Origin: Phytopythium helicoides
Taxonomy: Eukaryota > Oomycota > Peronosporomycetes > Pythiales > Pythiaceae
DNA: 64,000 nt
Assembly (NCBI GenBank): GCA_024867545.1
Contig: JANFNE010000013.1
Location: 806,001-870,000 of the forward strand
Direction of reading: 5' to 3'
In this document: in pieces, positions 42,680 to 52,857 of the stretch
Numbering within the stretch: the stretch's first letter is position 1
How the letters are laid out: every line of letters starts with the position of its first letter
Made by a program: the position numbers and the translations under genes
Notes under the pieces: generated by a model
Told to the model about the DNA's origin: nothing
The model's database searches: none
Seen by the model: the letters and a program-made list of their open reading frames with translations, nothing else

Positions 42680-43330
42680 TCAACACTGATTATATCGTTT
42701 GCTTGGATTCCCACTTACTACAATGCAATGAATGCCATCGACGTACTTTGGCTTGGATTCCATCTCTTCAAAAACGCTCTGAGACAGCATGAATCGCTGT
42801 AAATACTCTCGCTTACAGGGCTCGATCAGTATAAGATCACTCAGCGAAATCGATCGCAATAGAGACTCGTCCGATCGAATGAGGGCATTCATAGAGTAGA
42901 TGCCAGATACCCCATCGTCCTGTTGCTACTTCCAATTGCCACAAACACGACGCCTCCGGCGCTGCACACAAAACTCGTGATAACCCTGGTCCAGCTTGTC
43001 GTTGTGATGTTGCTCAGGACGCACGTGCAACCGGATGCTCTACCGCCACTACTGTTGGTGCATCTAGTCACCGTTCCTACAACTTTCGCAACTCGTCGCC
43101 ACAGATGAAGACTCACAACTACTCATTCTGCAAGCTCCAATCCCCACCATCTTGCTTCCTCCAAGCTTCTGCAAGCTATCTCCCGGTATTGAAGTGACAC
43201 AGATCCCATGGAACCAAGCAATAGAAAGTAGCAAGTTACTGTTTGCTGAGCTCGCCGACATCGTGCTCGCAGAACTCGCGCCGCCAGGATCAAGGCTTCT
43301 CCGGTAGCTCTCGTCGCCGTACACTACTAG
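42680..43330 (-). pseudogene. Degenerate fragments related to the relic at 40.4-41.0 kb
   Basis: Minus-strand frames contain YLQRFMLSQSVFEEM followed by a GNPSKR segment, comparable to LQRFKVTQSAVEIL and GNPSKR at 40.7 kb. Further up are Ser-rich bits (GGASSASTMSASSANSN) and GGVVFVAIGSSNRTM. Frames are short and broken by stops; no start or splice pattern links them. Confidence 0.4.
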
Positions 43331-43675
43331 TGGACTCCACTGACATCATTTGGCGATCTACTATACACTGGCTAACTGTTAGAGAGTGTCAGCAAACAAG
43401 AAGTGCTCAAACGCATCTACACCTCGTTCGGTTCCATGATGTAGTCTTTGGGATGAAGAAAAGTAGATGGTGCGGATGGCAATTGCATCGACGTATTGCG
43501 CTCGTGTGGAGTGGGAGTGAATTACAGTGAGTCCACGCGGAGAACGGCTTGAACTCGAAGCGGGACTCAAGAGGGATATGATAGCAAACCGTACTCTTTG
43601 AAAGATGCCCAAACTCCACTGACAACTCGCCCGAGTTTACTATACACTAGCTAACAGTCATTTTGTTCTGACATG

Positions 43676-44020
43676 CTAATGAACAGGGAGTTCACTAGAC
43701 AAAGCTACGCGGTCACCGTCCGCAGCGGATGATCTCACCAACACGACAATGTCGCCGGTAGAAATGCTGCTTGCTGACTCACTCGACAGCGTCACCGCGC
43801 TGGAGCTCGCACAAGTCGCGCTTGACACGAACACACCGCCGCTCGTCGTCCGGCTCGCGCCACTCGAAACACGTGTCGAGGCGTCGGCAGTCGTAGAGCT
43901 TGCACCGTTCAGGATGCTCATGCTGGCGCTCACGGAAGATCCACCCATGACCTCGATTTTGCCGGCAACTGACGACTTTGACGATCCGCTTCCAGTCCTC
44001 TCGACACGTCACAGTCATTT
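43676..44020 (-). pseudogene. Relic of Ser/Gly-repeat surface protein
   Basis: The minus strand reads KIEVMGGSSVSASMSILNG, then GASSTTADASTRVSSGAS, a GGVFVSSATCASSSAVTLSS repeat and SISTGDIVV. Short beta-strand-like repeats of this type make up large Ser/Gly/Thr-rich extracellular proteins. The DNA around the KIEVMGG segment is almost the same as at 40.93-41.0 kb. The frame is interrupted and lacks both ends. Confidence 0.5.
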
Positions 44021-44516
44021 TGCAATTGGCTTTCTGCTCGCCGACAATTCGTCGCCACTTGCCACTGCAACAGGGTCATCAATCGAGTCGCTGATTACCC
44101 TCTATTTGCCGTCACATCGCGAACTACGCCCTGCGCGTTTCGAGCACTGAGAATCATTGCCAACTGTTCCAACATTACATTGCCGAACGATTCTCCATAC
44201 AATAACGCGTCGCTGCCGACGCTCTAAATAATGCGAATACCGCCTTTCGTGCATCTCGTAACAACCACACCTCCCACACGCTCAGCTGCCTCAATCCACC
44301 TAACATCACCGCAGCACAAGCTTCCGTTCAACTACGATCGAGCTCACATCGTCAAGGAGCATGTCGGGTATCCCGACCAGTGGGAGCCGAAGGCGACAAC
44401 GCCCATTCTCGATTCTATCGCTAATGAATTGCACAATAAATTGTGGAATGAATTGCAATTGCAAGGATGACAGCGCTTCGAGAAGGAAAAGTTCGGCATT
44501 TCTCGAAAGAAACACG

Positions 44517-46316
44517 ATGGCGACGCTGCTCTGCGCGGTCGTTGGCGTCGGGGGCGTGTTCCCAGTGGAAATCGACCTCAGCAAAACTGTTGGAAATCTG
44601 AAGAAGAAGATCAAGGAGGAGAAGAAGTATGGTTTTCCTGCGAGCAGGCTGAAGCTGTACCTCACGCGGGAGGGCGACGAGTGGCTGAGATCGCGAAACG
44701 ATGAGCTCAAGAAGTTTAAGGAGAAGGAAATTTCGGAAGAGATCAAAAGCCTCATGTGTAAAGAATTGCAGATGGTGGAGACTCGGAACCTCGATGCATA
44801 CTTCGGCAAGACATTCGAGCGAGGCAAAGGAGACATCCATGTTCTAGTGGAATGTCCGCCTCAGCCGAACCAGTCAGTCGACTTGATACCTCCAATTGAC
44901 GAAGGTTGGACAGCCAGATGGTTGAGCGACTTCCGCAAGAGCCAGATTCCATCGCATAATTTACCACTTGTCGGAGAGCTCGACGAGTTCATCAAACATG
45001 AGCTACCAGTGAAGATTACTCTCCACGAGCGAATCCAACAGAGCTGGATAAGCAAAATGAAGACTCCATCTTATGAGTTGATGGACAAGATATTTCGAGT
45101 CGCGAACTCAGAGCCATGTGTGGAATTTTTGAACCAGATTGGATATCGTGTAGTCGTCTCCGTGGATCCTGGTGACACAGAGTATTCGTTCGTCTCGTTT
45201 TGGGACGACTTGATCTGCCACGTGTTGAACTTCGTCGGCATCGGCAAGAGCGATCGAGACTCAAGTCGATCAGGATCAGCAGAACCGCATCGCCCCGACT
45301 ACATGTTCTTTGTGGATTCCGTGTGCGTCCTTCGTGGTATGGAAAAGGATCCTGGGGAGCAGATAGACACGCCACGACGCGAGCTAGTTGACAAGCTAAT
45401 TTGGAGCTATGGTGACGCTCCATATTTGTTCGGATACGCAGCCGTTGGCTATGAAGCCAGATTGTATGCTATCACTCATGCGTGCAATAGCGTGAACGCA
45501 GTTGAGTTGGGGGTATATGATCTTAAACATTTGGAAGGACGTTTTAGTTTGCTGCTGGCAATTCTGAACGTCGCGCGATTATTGCGAAGCCTTGCGAGTT
45601 TGTGCCCAGAGAGCGCCCGAGATGAATACAAGAAGATAATTCGAGATCAAGGGATCAAAGTGCTTCTTGAGTCAAACCGCGTTGTAAAGTGTTTCCCCAC
45701 ATCGCTGTATCAACAAGCAAACGGCCATGCTCAAGTGGTGTACAAGGTGTTGGAAGAGCACGCTATTCCGAACGTTGATCGTCTGGATCATGCAGACCGC
45801 AATGCAAAGCGATTGGTATTCAAGCCACGAGGACGAAAAGTAAGACCAGCAAATCTTGGCGAGTTATTTCACGCGCTAACAAGTGTATTGCAAGCATTGG
45901 TGAAGTTGCATGCTGCTTCGTGGATGCATCGGGATATTCGATGGGCGAATGTTATTCAGAATCGTGAAGACAACTCGTGGTTTCTCATTGATTTCATGGA
46001 CGCCGCACCAAGTCCTCAATTTACACCCAGTGGTTGTCACTTGAATCGAGAGGAACATGCCCCTGAGATATTCGCCAGTGAAAGCCATTCGACTGCCGTG
46101 GACATTTGGTCAGTCGGACTGTTGATTCGAACGTGCGGAAGCGTGCACGCGAATTGGTACGACAAAGGGGGGAAGCGATCGCAGTTTGAGAATGTGCTGT
46201 TGCATCCAGATCCAATGCAGAGACCCACGGCAGCTGCAGCCCTCGAGCAGCTTGGTCAGCTGGAAATGCAATATTTGAAATCGAGTCGACGGATGAAAAG
46301 GCAAAGGCGACAATAG
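44517..46316 (+). CDS. Crinkler (CRN)-type effector with C-terminal kinase-like domain
   Basis: ATG 44517, TAG 46314-46316, 599 residues, single exon. The start is chosen because the product then begins with the CRN ubiquitin-like header (MATLLCAVVGVGGVFPVEID). The LFLAK-type translocation motif appears as LKLYLTR at residues 45-51; LYLAR/K variants are known from Pythium. The header closes with a DIHVLVECPP segment like the end of the CRN DWL region. The C-terminal domain resembles the D2 kinase domain of CRN8: HRDIRWANV at 471 supplies the catalytic Asp, and DFM at 492 stands in place of DFG. CRNs enter plant cells, often the nucleus, and many provoke cell death; the host target here is unknown. 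It neighbours a gene-poor relic region, as CRNs often do. Confidence 0.85.
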   Translation: MATLLCAVVGVGGVFPVEIDLSKTVGNLKKKIKEEKKYGFPASRLKLYLTREGDEWLRSRNDELKKFKEKEISEEIKSLMCKELQMVETRNLDAYFGKTFERGKGDIHVLVECPPQPNQSVDLIPPIDEGWTARWLSDFRKSQIPSHNLPLVGELDEFIKHELPVKITLHERIQQSWISKMKTPSYELMDKIFRVANSEPCVEFLNQIGYRVVVSVDPGDTEYSFVSFWDDLICHVLNFVGIGKSDRDSSRSGSAEPHRPDYMFFVDSVCVLRGMEKDPGEQIDTPRRELVDKLIWSYGDAPYLFGYAAVGYEARLYAITHACNSVNAVELGVYDLKHLEGRFSLLLAILNVARLLRSLASLCPESARDEYKKIIRDQGIKVLLESNRVVKCFPTSLYQQANGHAQVVYKVLEEHAIPNVDRLDHADRNAKRLVFKPRGRKVRPANLGELFHALTSVLQALVKLHAASWMHRDIRWANVIQNREDNSWFLIDFMDAAPSPQFTPSGCHLNREEHAPEIFASESHSTAVDIWSVGLLIRTCGSVHANWYDKGGKRSQFENVLLHPDPMQRPTAAAALEQLGQLEMQYLKSSRRMKRQRRQ

Positions 46317-47158
46317 CTGTTGAGATTGGTGTTGTGATTGGATATCGGCTCAAAAGACTGACCGCGTTATTGAGATGCCAAGGGTCGAGACGATGATCGG
46401 TGAGGGCTCGACCCAGTTTGTTCGCGCTCTCAAGATTGAGACGCGCAGAAGCGGCGGATGCGCAACGAAGGTTCTTGTCCCACTGGTGAACTTGGGGAGC
46501 GTAGGCAATGATCAATGGTTGGTCCTAGGTACTTCCATACTGCAGCAAAACTTTTTGCCTTCTCAATCAAACATGCAATGCTATTGATGCCTAGTAGTGA
46601 TTGCGACACCAACGGACGAGAAAACGCGTAGGTTCTCCAGAAATAATTGTTTGGCACCAAAACCGAAGCACATGCCATCTTTCCACTTCAGAAGTCTTTC
46701 CACTTCAGTAGAGGCACCGTTTTGGTAAGAGGAGATGCGAATAACATTCTCCGCAGAGTAGTTCTCGTTGAAGAGAAGAATTAGAGGTTAGCAAGCTGCC
46801 ACCAAACCTTATCAACATGTATCGACGCCGTCAAAATGCAAGATGGATGCGCCGCTGCTGCTCTCGTAAGATCTGCTCGCTTCCTGGAGTGCGCGGCACT
46901 CGCAGCAATGAGCAGCTCACTTCAACTTGAAGCAGACTTGAATGTTATCCGAAGGTTTTGCGAAGGTCGTTCTTCACCTTTGTAGCTTACTACATTTCTT
47001 GTAATTATTTATTGTCCAAGGTTATAGGGTATACATTTAACAAGGTTACTGGGAGCTTCAAGTCGGCTGATGCATCAACAGCGGAACGGGCTCCGTCAGT
47101 TCCCAAGTCTCCACGTACAGTAGCGAGCAGGTCGATCGAGTCCCCACGTGGAGTCGCA
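46317..47158. other. Intergenic between CRN and GST
   Basis: About 840 bases. Short open frames on both strands have no recognisable content. It should hold the promoter of the GST that starts at 47159. Confidence 0.45.
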
Positions 47159-48133
47159 ATGGGCGAGCAGTTGTTCGCGAGTCCTATCAGCCAGCCATCG
47201 CGCGCTGGTGAGTCGCGGTGAAATAGCAATGGCCGCTCGCTGAAAATTGACACAAAATACGACAAACGCAGTGCACTGGCTGATCAAGCTGCATGAGCAC
47301 CCGATCGACTACAAGTACACGGACTCGGGCAAGGGCCAGTCGCGTACGCCCGAGTTTCTGGCCATGAGCCCCATCGGCAAGATCCCCGTGCTCAAGGACG
47401 GAGACTTTGTGCTCACCGAGAGGTTTGCTGGCATCGTCAGAGGTCGAACGTCTCTGTTGGAGTCTTGCTGATGGAGGTGATACTACTGCACAGCCACGCC
47501 ATCATGATCTACCTGGCGGACAAGCATGGATGGGACCAGTGGTGCCCCAAGGACCTCAAGATCCGCGCTCGCGTGCGTCACTGGCGGCTGCTTTGCATGT
47601 CATGAGGCCCAAAACCAACTGACAGCGAACTGTTCGACCGCAGATCAACGAGTACACGAACTGGCATCACCACTACACGCGCCGCAGCTCCGAGATCTTC
47701 TTCAACCAGCTCATGATCAACATCGGTCGCGGCAGTCGCGGTGCCGAGAACATGCTGAAGAAGAAGGACGAGGTCATCAATGGCATCTTCAGCATCCTCG
47801 AGTTCTGGTTGCGTCACGGTAACCTGTACCTCGTGAGCGACACGCACCCGACCATTGCCGACCTGTCGTGCTACAACGAGGTTGTGCAGCTGGAGGTGAT
47901 GGGTCTGCTCGAGAACGTCGAGCGCGACTTCCCTCGCTGCGCCGCGTGGCTGAAGCGCATGAAGGTTCGAGATGGCTTGTTGATGTTGGAGGTTATGGCT
48001 CGTGATTCCCCCCTCAACCTGAAATGACTGACATTTCTTTCTCGGGCAACAGGAGGTGCCGCACCACGACGAGATGCTGGCGCCCATGGTCAAGTTCTTC
48101 AAGAAGTTCAAGCTCGCGTCGTCCAAGCTGTGA
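47159..48133 (+). CDS. Theta-like glutathione S-transferase, five exons
   Basis: Exons are 47159-47207, 47272-47422, 47494-47572, 47644-47964 and 48053-48133 (ATG 47159, TGA 48131-48133), giving 226 residues. The N-terminus MGEQLFASPISQPSRA has the canonical SQP serine motif. VLTES spans the second junction and provides the Glu-Ser glutathione contact. Exons 2-5 and introns 2-4 are nearly the same as in the minus-strand gene at 22065-23046, including long intron tracts, yet intron 1 is unrelated and the final codons differ (LASSKL versus LLPAKL). Role: glutathione conjugation or peroxide reduction. It lies apart from the other five GSTs of the window. Confidence 0.92.
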
Positions 48134-48259
48134 TCTCTTCTCGGTCTCCGAGTCTTGCCGCCCGGTGCCCGTCCATCCGTCCGTCGCTACAGGCATCGCC
48201 GCTAAAAAATACACTCGCCCGTTGCGTTTCATTGGTCGAATATCCATTTCCGCTCTTTC

Positions 48260-48271
48260 GATTGGCCAAAA
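48260..48271 (+). promoter_or_regulatory. GATTGGCCAAAA element upstream of mS34
   Basis: This inverted CCAAT-like 12-mer is identical to 13724-13735 upstream of alanyl-tRNA synthetase. It lies 55 bases before the ATG here and about 87 bases before the ATG there. Confidence 0.4.
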
Positions 48272-48325
48272 CCCCGCTCCCGGCGTTAGTGGCCCCGCCG
48301 CACTCGCCACTACCGATCGCGCAGC

Positions 48326-48671
48326 ATGTCGGCCGTCCGCAAGAGCCTGCGCAACGCCTTCGAGGTGCTGTGCCCCACGCGCCAGTACGGGCTGGGCGCG
48401 CGTGTGACGCGCGGCATCTGGGCCAAGTACGCGGAGCCGTCGTTCTGGGAGGTGACGCGCGTGCGGCCGTCGGCGGACCTCAAGCACGGCAAGGTCTACG
48501 GAAAGTTCACGTTCCGCGGTGCGTTATCTCTGGTTGGTTGGTGGGGTCCGGACGAGTTGGGCTGGCGGCTGACGGCTGGATGCGGTGGACCTGCGAGCAG
48601 GCAAGACGGACGGCAAGGAGAAGCGGATCAACGGCGTGCTCAAGAAGGACTGGTTCCTGGTCGAGAAGTAG
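48326..48671 (+). CDS. Mitochondrial small-subunit ribosomal protein mS34
   Basis: Exon 1 48326-48518 and exon 2 48601-48671, with an 82-base intron (GTGCGT/GAGCAG); TAG 48669-48671. The product has 87 residues. It matches the core of the MRPS34 family: YGLGARVTRGIW, then EPSFWEVTRVRP, a GKVYGKFTFRG turn at the splice site, and INGVLKKDWFLVEK at the end. The human protein is much longer; only the conserved core is present here. It is a structural component of the mitochondrial ribosome. Exon 2 is invisible as a long open frame but completes the family consensus, so the splice is well supported. Confidence 0.85.
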
Positions 48672-49200
48672 GTTTGGTGGCCGAGAGAGCGATGCCCGCG
48701 GGCGTAATTAGCAACAAGACGCGTGGGTGCCCGTGAAGACGCAGCTGGTGCTATGCTTGACGCTCTGGTGGACGTGGCGCTGCGCTCGAGAGGACCGTGG
48801 CGACGCCTTTGACGTGCACGCAGGATCCCTGCCATTGCGAGCGCCTTTTCATACCTTACAGACCTGTTTGAAGCGTTCTGAAGCTCGGAACGCCGCAGCC
48901 GACTCGTCCTGCGTCTTCACCACCTCGTGATTGCCCTGGAAGAGTGCGCAGCGGCCATCTACGCGCTCTAGCTATCACCTCCCGCCTGCATCCATCACCT
49001 CTTTGCCACGCTTGTATAGTCCGTTCTTCCAGACAACGCGCGTGAACCGGAAAAACTCCCAAATCTAGCCGCACATCCTCCGCAAATCACACAAGCAGCC
49101 AACGTTCTAGAAAGATACGCTGGTCGGCAGCCACGTGGCCGCATACTGAATCCAAGTGGCATATCCAGAAAGGCCACCAAGCGGCAACTTGTCGAGCCCC
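48672..49200. other. Intergenic between mS34 and the ER protein
   Basis: About 530 bases with the mS34 3' flank and the promoter of the next gene. No feature recognised. Confidence 0.45.
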
Positions 49201-51504
49201 ATGCGCCTGCCGCTGCTGCTGGCGCTCGCCCTCGCGCTACTGGCGCGCGCTACGCTCGCCCTGCAGGTGGTGACGTCGCTGGATGACGTGGCGGCCATTG
49301 AGCGCTCCTCGCGGCTGCACGCGCTCATCCTGGTGGCCGAGAAGCCCAAGGACGAGCAGGCTGACGACCAGGACGGCGACCTGGAGCCCGAGCAGTTCGC
49401 GGCCATGGCCGCGGCCGCGTACCCGGCGCTGCAGACGCTCGAGGACGAGCTCGCGGGGCTCGTGACGTTCTCCATCGCCGACCTGTCGCCGCACAAGGCC
49501 GCCAAGTTCGCGGGCAAGTGGAATGTGCCGACGCTGCCCGCGCTCGTGCTATACATGGACCCGCCAAAGGAGAACCCGTACACGGGCACGAGCTACCGCG
49601 AGGCGCTCGTGGGCGACATTATGCTGCTGGACAACGCGCGCAAGTTCAAGAAGGTCATCAAGGAGAGCGTGCCGACCGAGTTTGTGCACAAGCTGCCGGC
49701 TGGAGCGACGCCGGACGCGATTGACGCGTACGTGGACAAGCACGGCAAGAACGGCGCGGTTGTGCTGCTCGTCAGCAAGCAGAAGGACCCCTCGCACTTG
49801 TTCCACGGACTCGCGAACGAATTCCACGACCGACAGCTCTCGTTCGCATTTGTCCAGGTGGAAGATGACAGCGAATTGCCGGCACACTTGAAGCTGGACA
49901 AGGTCCCGTCATTGGTGGTGATCAAGTCGAAGAGCGAGCGCTACATCCAAGATAACGCCAGCAAGATGAGGAAGTTTGCTGACCTCAAGAACTTTGTGGA
50001 GCCTTTTGCTGGCGAGAAGAAGGATGACGCATCACAGAACACGGCCTCTGGATCGCCCAAGGGAAGCATGATGCGATCAATCGTCTTCCTCACGGAGGCA
50101 GATTTCGAGACTGAAGTTATCAAATCAGACGTTGTCTGGATCGTGGCATTTGTTACCTCCGAGGAAGAAGCAGCGCTCGACAAGAAGATCTGGACCAAAA
50201 CGTTTGGTGAGTTGCAGAAGAAGGCTGGAATCGTCGGCATCGCCGCCGTCAGCTGCGAGCGTGATGCTGCTCTTTGCGAGAAGTACGGAACTGGCATCCG
50301 TGTGTTCCCTCTCACTCTCAACGACCACTCTCGGCCGAAGCGCGCTGAAGTTCTGGAGGAGGTGTTTCCGACGTTGGAGGCTGCAAAGGAGGTGGCGATC
50401 GCGTCGATCCCTGACGTAACTACTCCGATTGGCTCCAACATTGAGCTCCAGGCGTTTGTCTCGAATGCGATGGCGGAGCACACGATGCCCGTTCTTTTCT
50501 TTACATCTAAGACTGAGACACCAGCTCTGATCAAGTCCATGGCGATGTCGTTCCCGACTCAAAAGATGGAGGTTGCGGTACTTCGGGATGCAGACCCTCA
50601 GCTCAAGGCTCAGTTTACTATCCGCCCGACCGAGAGCGCGAGCTTGCTGTGCTTGGTTCCTCCCGTTGGTGAGGTTGAAGAAATCGACAACACGGAGCCG
50701 TTTGGCGTCGCAAAGTACGACAAGAAGATCGCTGGTCCGTACAATTATCCGAACGTGATGCGTTTCCTCATGAACGTGCTGTCGGAGTACCCCCACCCGC
50801 GTGATGACCTCGATATCGACGACATTGATGCTGACGAGGTGGCTGCCAGTGACGCTGCTTCCTCAACTTCGGTGCTGCCGTACGTGACCAAGGAATCAAT
50901 GGAATCGCTCTGCAGCGGCAACAAGATTTGCGCAATCGGGTTCTTTGAGGAACACATTGACACCCTAAATGACCCTGAATCTCCTTTGACCAAGTCGTGG
51001 ACGGTGCTTGCTCGTGCTGCTGCGCTGAGCAAGCAGAACCGCGAGCCGTACCATTTCATGTGGGTGAACGGCAAATGCCAGGCTGAGTTTGCTGCCGCTT
51101 TTGGTGTCGGTCATTACCAGATGCCGACTGTGGTAGTATACTCTCCGGCAAAGCAACGCTTCGCCACCAACGTTGGTCTGTTCAACGAAGATAACGTTAG
51201 TGCGTTCCTGAAGGGCGTTTTGTCGGGGAGAATTGGCACCGCGCCGCTGGGCTCTGTCCCAGAACTCAAGGACGAGTGCTCACTGGAAGATCTCCTCAAG
51301 GACGCAGCAGATTCTTCGGTTGTCGATATCGAAGAGGACGACGAGTCACTCGACGACCTGCTTAGTGAGATCATCACGGAGGAGCAAAAGCACCGCGACT
51401 TGCTGGACGAGGAGGCGGAGAAGGAGTCCAAGAAGTCCAAGAAAAAGAAATCCAAGAAGAAGAAGTCCAAGAAGTCCAAGAAGAATGAGCGCGACGAGCT
51501 GTAG
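49201..51504 (+). CDS. ER-resident multi-thioredoxin-fold protein ending in RDEL
   Basis: ATG 49201, TAG 51502-51504, 767 residues, single exon. The start gives a clean signal peptide (MRLPLLLALALALLARATLA); an upstream GTG is rejected. The protein ends KKNERDEL, a KDEL-type ER retrieval signal, after a Lys-rich stretch. Several thioredoxin-like units can be traced by strand patterns such as FAGKWNVPTLPALVLYMD near residue 105, LKLDKVPSLVVIKS and GVGHYQMPTVVVYSP, each with the cis-Pro context. No CxxC motif occurs anywhere; only a CSGNKIC pair is seen. It is therefore probably a chaperone or scaffold like redox-inactive PDI relatives rather than an oxidoreductase. Confidence 0.82.
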   Translation: MRLPLLLALALALLARATLALQVVTSLDDVAAIERSSRLHALILVAEKPKDEQADDQDGDLEPEQFAAMAAAAYPALQTLEDELAGLVTFSIADLSPHKAAKFAGKWNVPTLPALVLYMDPPKENPYTGTSYREALVGDIMLLDNARKFKKVIKESVPTEFVHKLPAGATPDAIDAYVDKHGKNGAVVLLVSKQKDPSHLFHGLANEFHDRQLSFAFVQVEDDSELPAHLKLDKVPSLVVIKSKSERYIQDNASKMRKFADLKNFVEPFAGEKKDDASQNTASGSPKGSMMRSIVFLTEADFETEVIKSDVVWIVAFVTSEEEAALDKKIWTKTFGELQKKAGIVGIAAVSCERDAALCEKYGTGIRVFPLTLNDHSRPKRAEVLEEVFPTLEAAKEVAIASIPDVTTPIGSNIELQAFVSNAMAEHTMPVLFFTSKTETPALIKSMAMSFPTQKMEVAVLRDADPQLKAQFTIRPTESASLLCLVPPVGEVEEIDNTEPFGVAKYDKKIAGPYNYPNVMRFLMNVLSEYPHPRDDLDIDDIDADEVAASDAASSTSVLPYVTKESMESLCSGNKICAIGFFEEHIDTLNDPESPLTKSWTVLARAAALSKQNREPYHFMWVNGKCQAEFAAAFGVGHYQMPTVVVYSPAKQRFATNVGLFNEDNVSAFLKGVLSGRIGTAPLGSVPELKDECSLEDLLKDAADSSVVDIEEDDESLDDLLSEIITEEQKHRDLLDEEAEKESKKSKKKKSKKKKSKKSKKNERDEL

Positions 51505-51762
51505 ACATGGCTCTGAGAGCTATTTAGAAACGGAAGAGCTTGGGCAGAGATCAGTCAAAGTCGGGCAGTAGGCATGAGCACTGCTGTCGAGGCAACGTAG
51601 ATGACAATGGATGTGGTTCGTGTCTAATGCTTTTTCTAGGCAGTTGCAATAGCTGCTGTGTGCTCTACGACATCGGAGGGAGCAGTGTAGCCGCTCAAAC
51701 TGCCGGATCGAAATGCTCGGATTTCCACTGCGGTAAAACCTGCAAGAAACAACGTGGGAGCA

Positions 51763-52857
51763 TTAGCCCAGGTTTGCAATGACTATCGTAGCAATGAGTG
51801 ACGCACCGAGTCTGCACAGTTCCGCTTGGATTGCGTCCGCGTGCTCCATTGCGCCATCCAGCACCTCCCGATCGAGCTCTGACGCAATAGCAAAGAAGCA
51901 ATTAGAGAATCGCTGACCACACCAATAGCCGCATGAAAAATCATCTGCCTACCGACAGCGGCGCGGTTGCCAGCCAGGAAGCGCACGCGCATGTTCATGT
52001 GCGGCTGGAGGCCAACGACTCGCCGGACAAACTCCTCCGATGCCTCAACGCGCTGCAGATGCGTCTAAAACAAACCAAATCAATCAATACCTCCAGCAAA
52101 GTGTGACGGTGGATATCCTCACTAACCTGCGTGGCTTCGACTCCGAACTGCAGTCGCGATCGCAGGCATGGAGATGCAGCCGTGTTCCAGTTGGGGAGAC
52201 CCAAAAACTTGGCCAGCTCGCGCACCTCGGCCTTGGTCAGCCCGCCCAGCGGACTCACGACCTTAAACTCCGTCGCTGCCACGAGCCCTGCGAGTGTTGA
52301 GTATTAGATTCAAGATCGCAGCGACCCTAGACAGCGAGTGCGCCTGCGCACGCACCGACTCTCGTGGGGTCCTTCTGGTCGTCGGCGTTGGTTCCGTTGT
52401 AGATGACGGGGCTCAGCGGTTCCTCCGTCGGACGCAGCCCCTGGCGCTGCCACTGGCGCTTCATCTCGTCATGCGCAAAGGCCGCGACCTGGTTAATCGT
52501 CGCGTAGAGCGTCGTCTTGCAGTAGTAGCAGCTGCGGCCTTGGTTGGCCACGTATCCTTCCAGCGCAGCTTCGGTGGTCGGCGTCTCCCACAGCGCGATG
52601 CCCACGTGCTGCGCCACGGCGCGCGCCTGCTCCAGCTGCGCACGCGGCAGCGCCGCCGACACGCCGAGGCACGCGGCGCTGGATCGCGGGAACGCGCGGT
52701 GCACGAGCGCGGCGGCCAGCGACGAGTCGACGCCGCCGGAGAACGCCACCAGGTTGTCCACGAGCGGCGCGGCGGCGGCTGCGCCCGCGTGGGAGCCGCG
52801 CGCGGCCACCAGCGCCAGCAGCTCGTCGACGCGGCGCGCCAGGCGTGCGGGGCCCAT
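51763..52857 (-). CDS. LarE-like ATP-dependent sacrificial sulfur transferase, four exons
   Basis: Exons 52356-52857 (ATG 52857), 52127-52287, 51953-52064 and 51763-51878 (TAA) join in phase to 296 residues. The N domain is an ATP pyrophosphatase with the PP-loop SGGVDSS at 40-46. CYYCKTTLY and NGTNADD follow, as in LarE. The second exon holds SPLGGLTKAEVREL and SPCLRSRL; the Cys near 208 aligns with the LarE cysteine that donates sulfur. The C-terminal exons match LarE in pattern (ELDREVLDGAM). In bacteria LarE makes the nickel-pincer cofactor of lactate racemase; the eukaryotic role is unknown. Family likeness is clear, but assignment to cofactor synthesis is inference. Confidence 0.85.
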
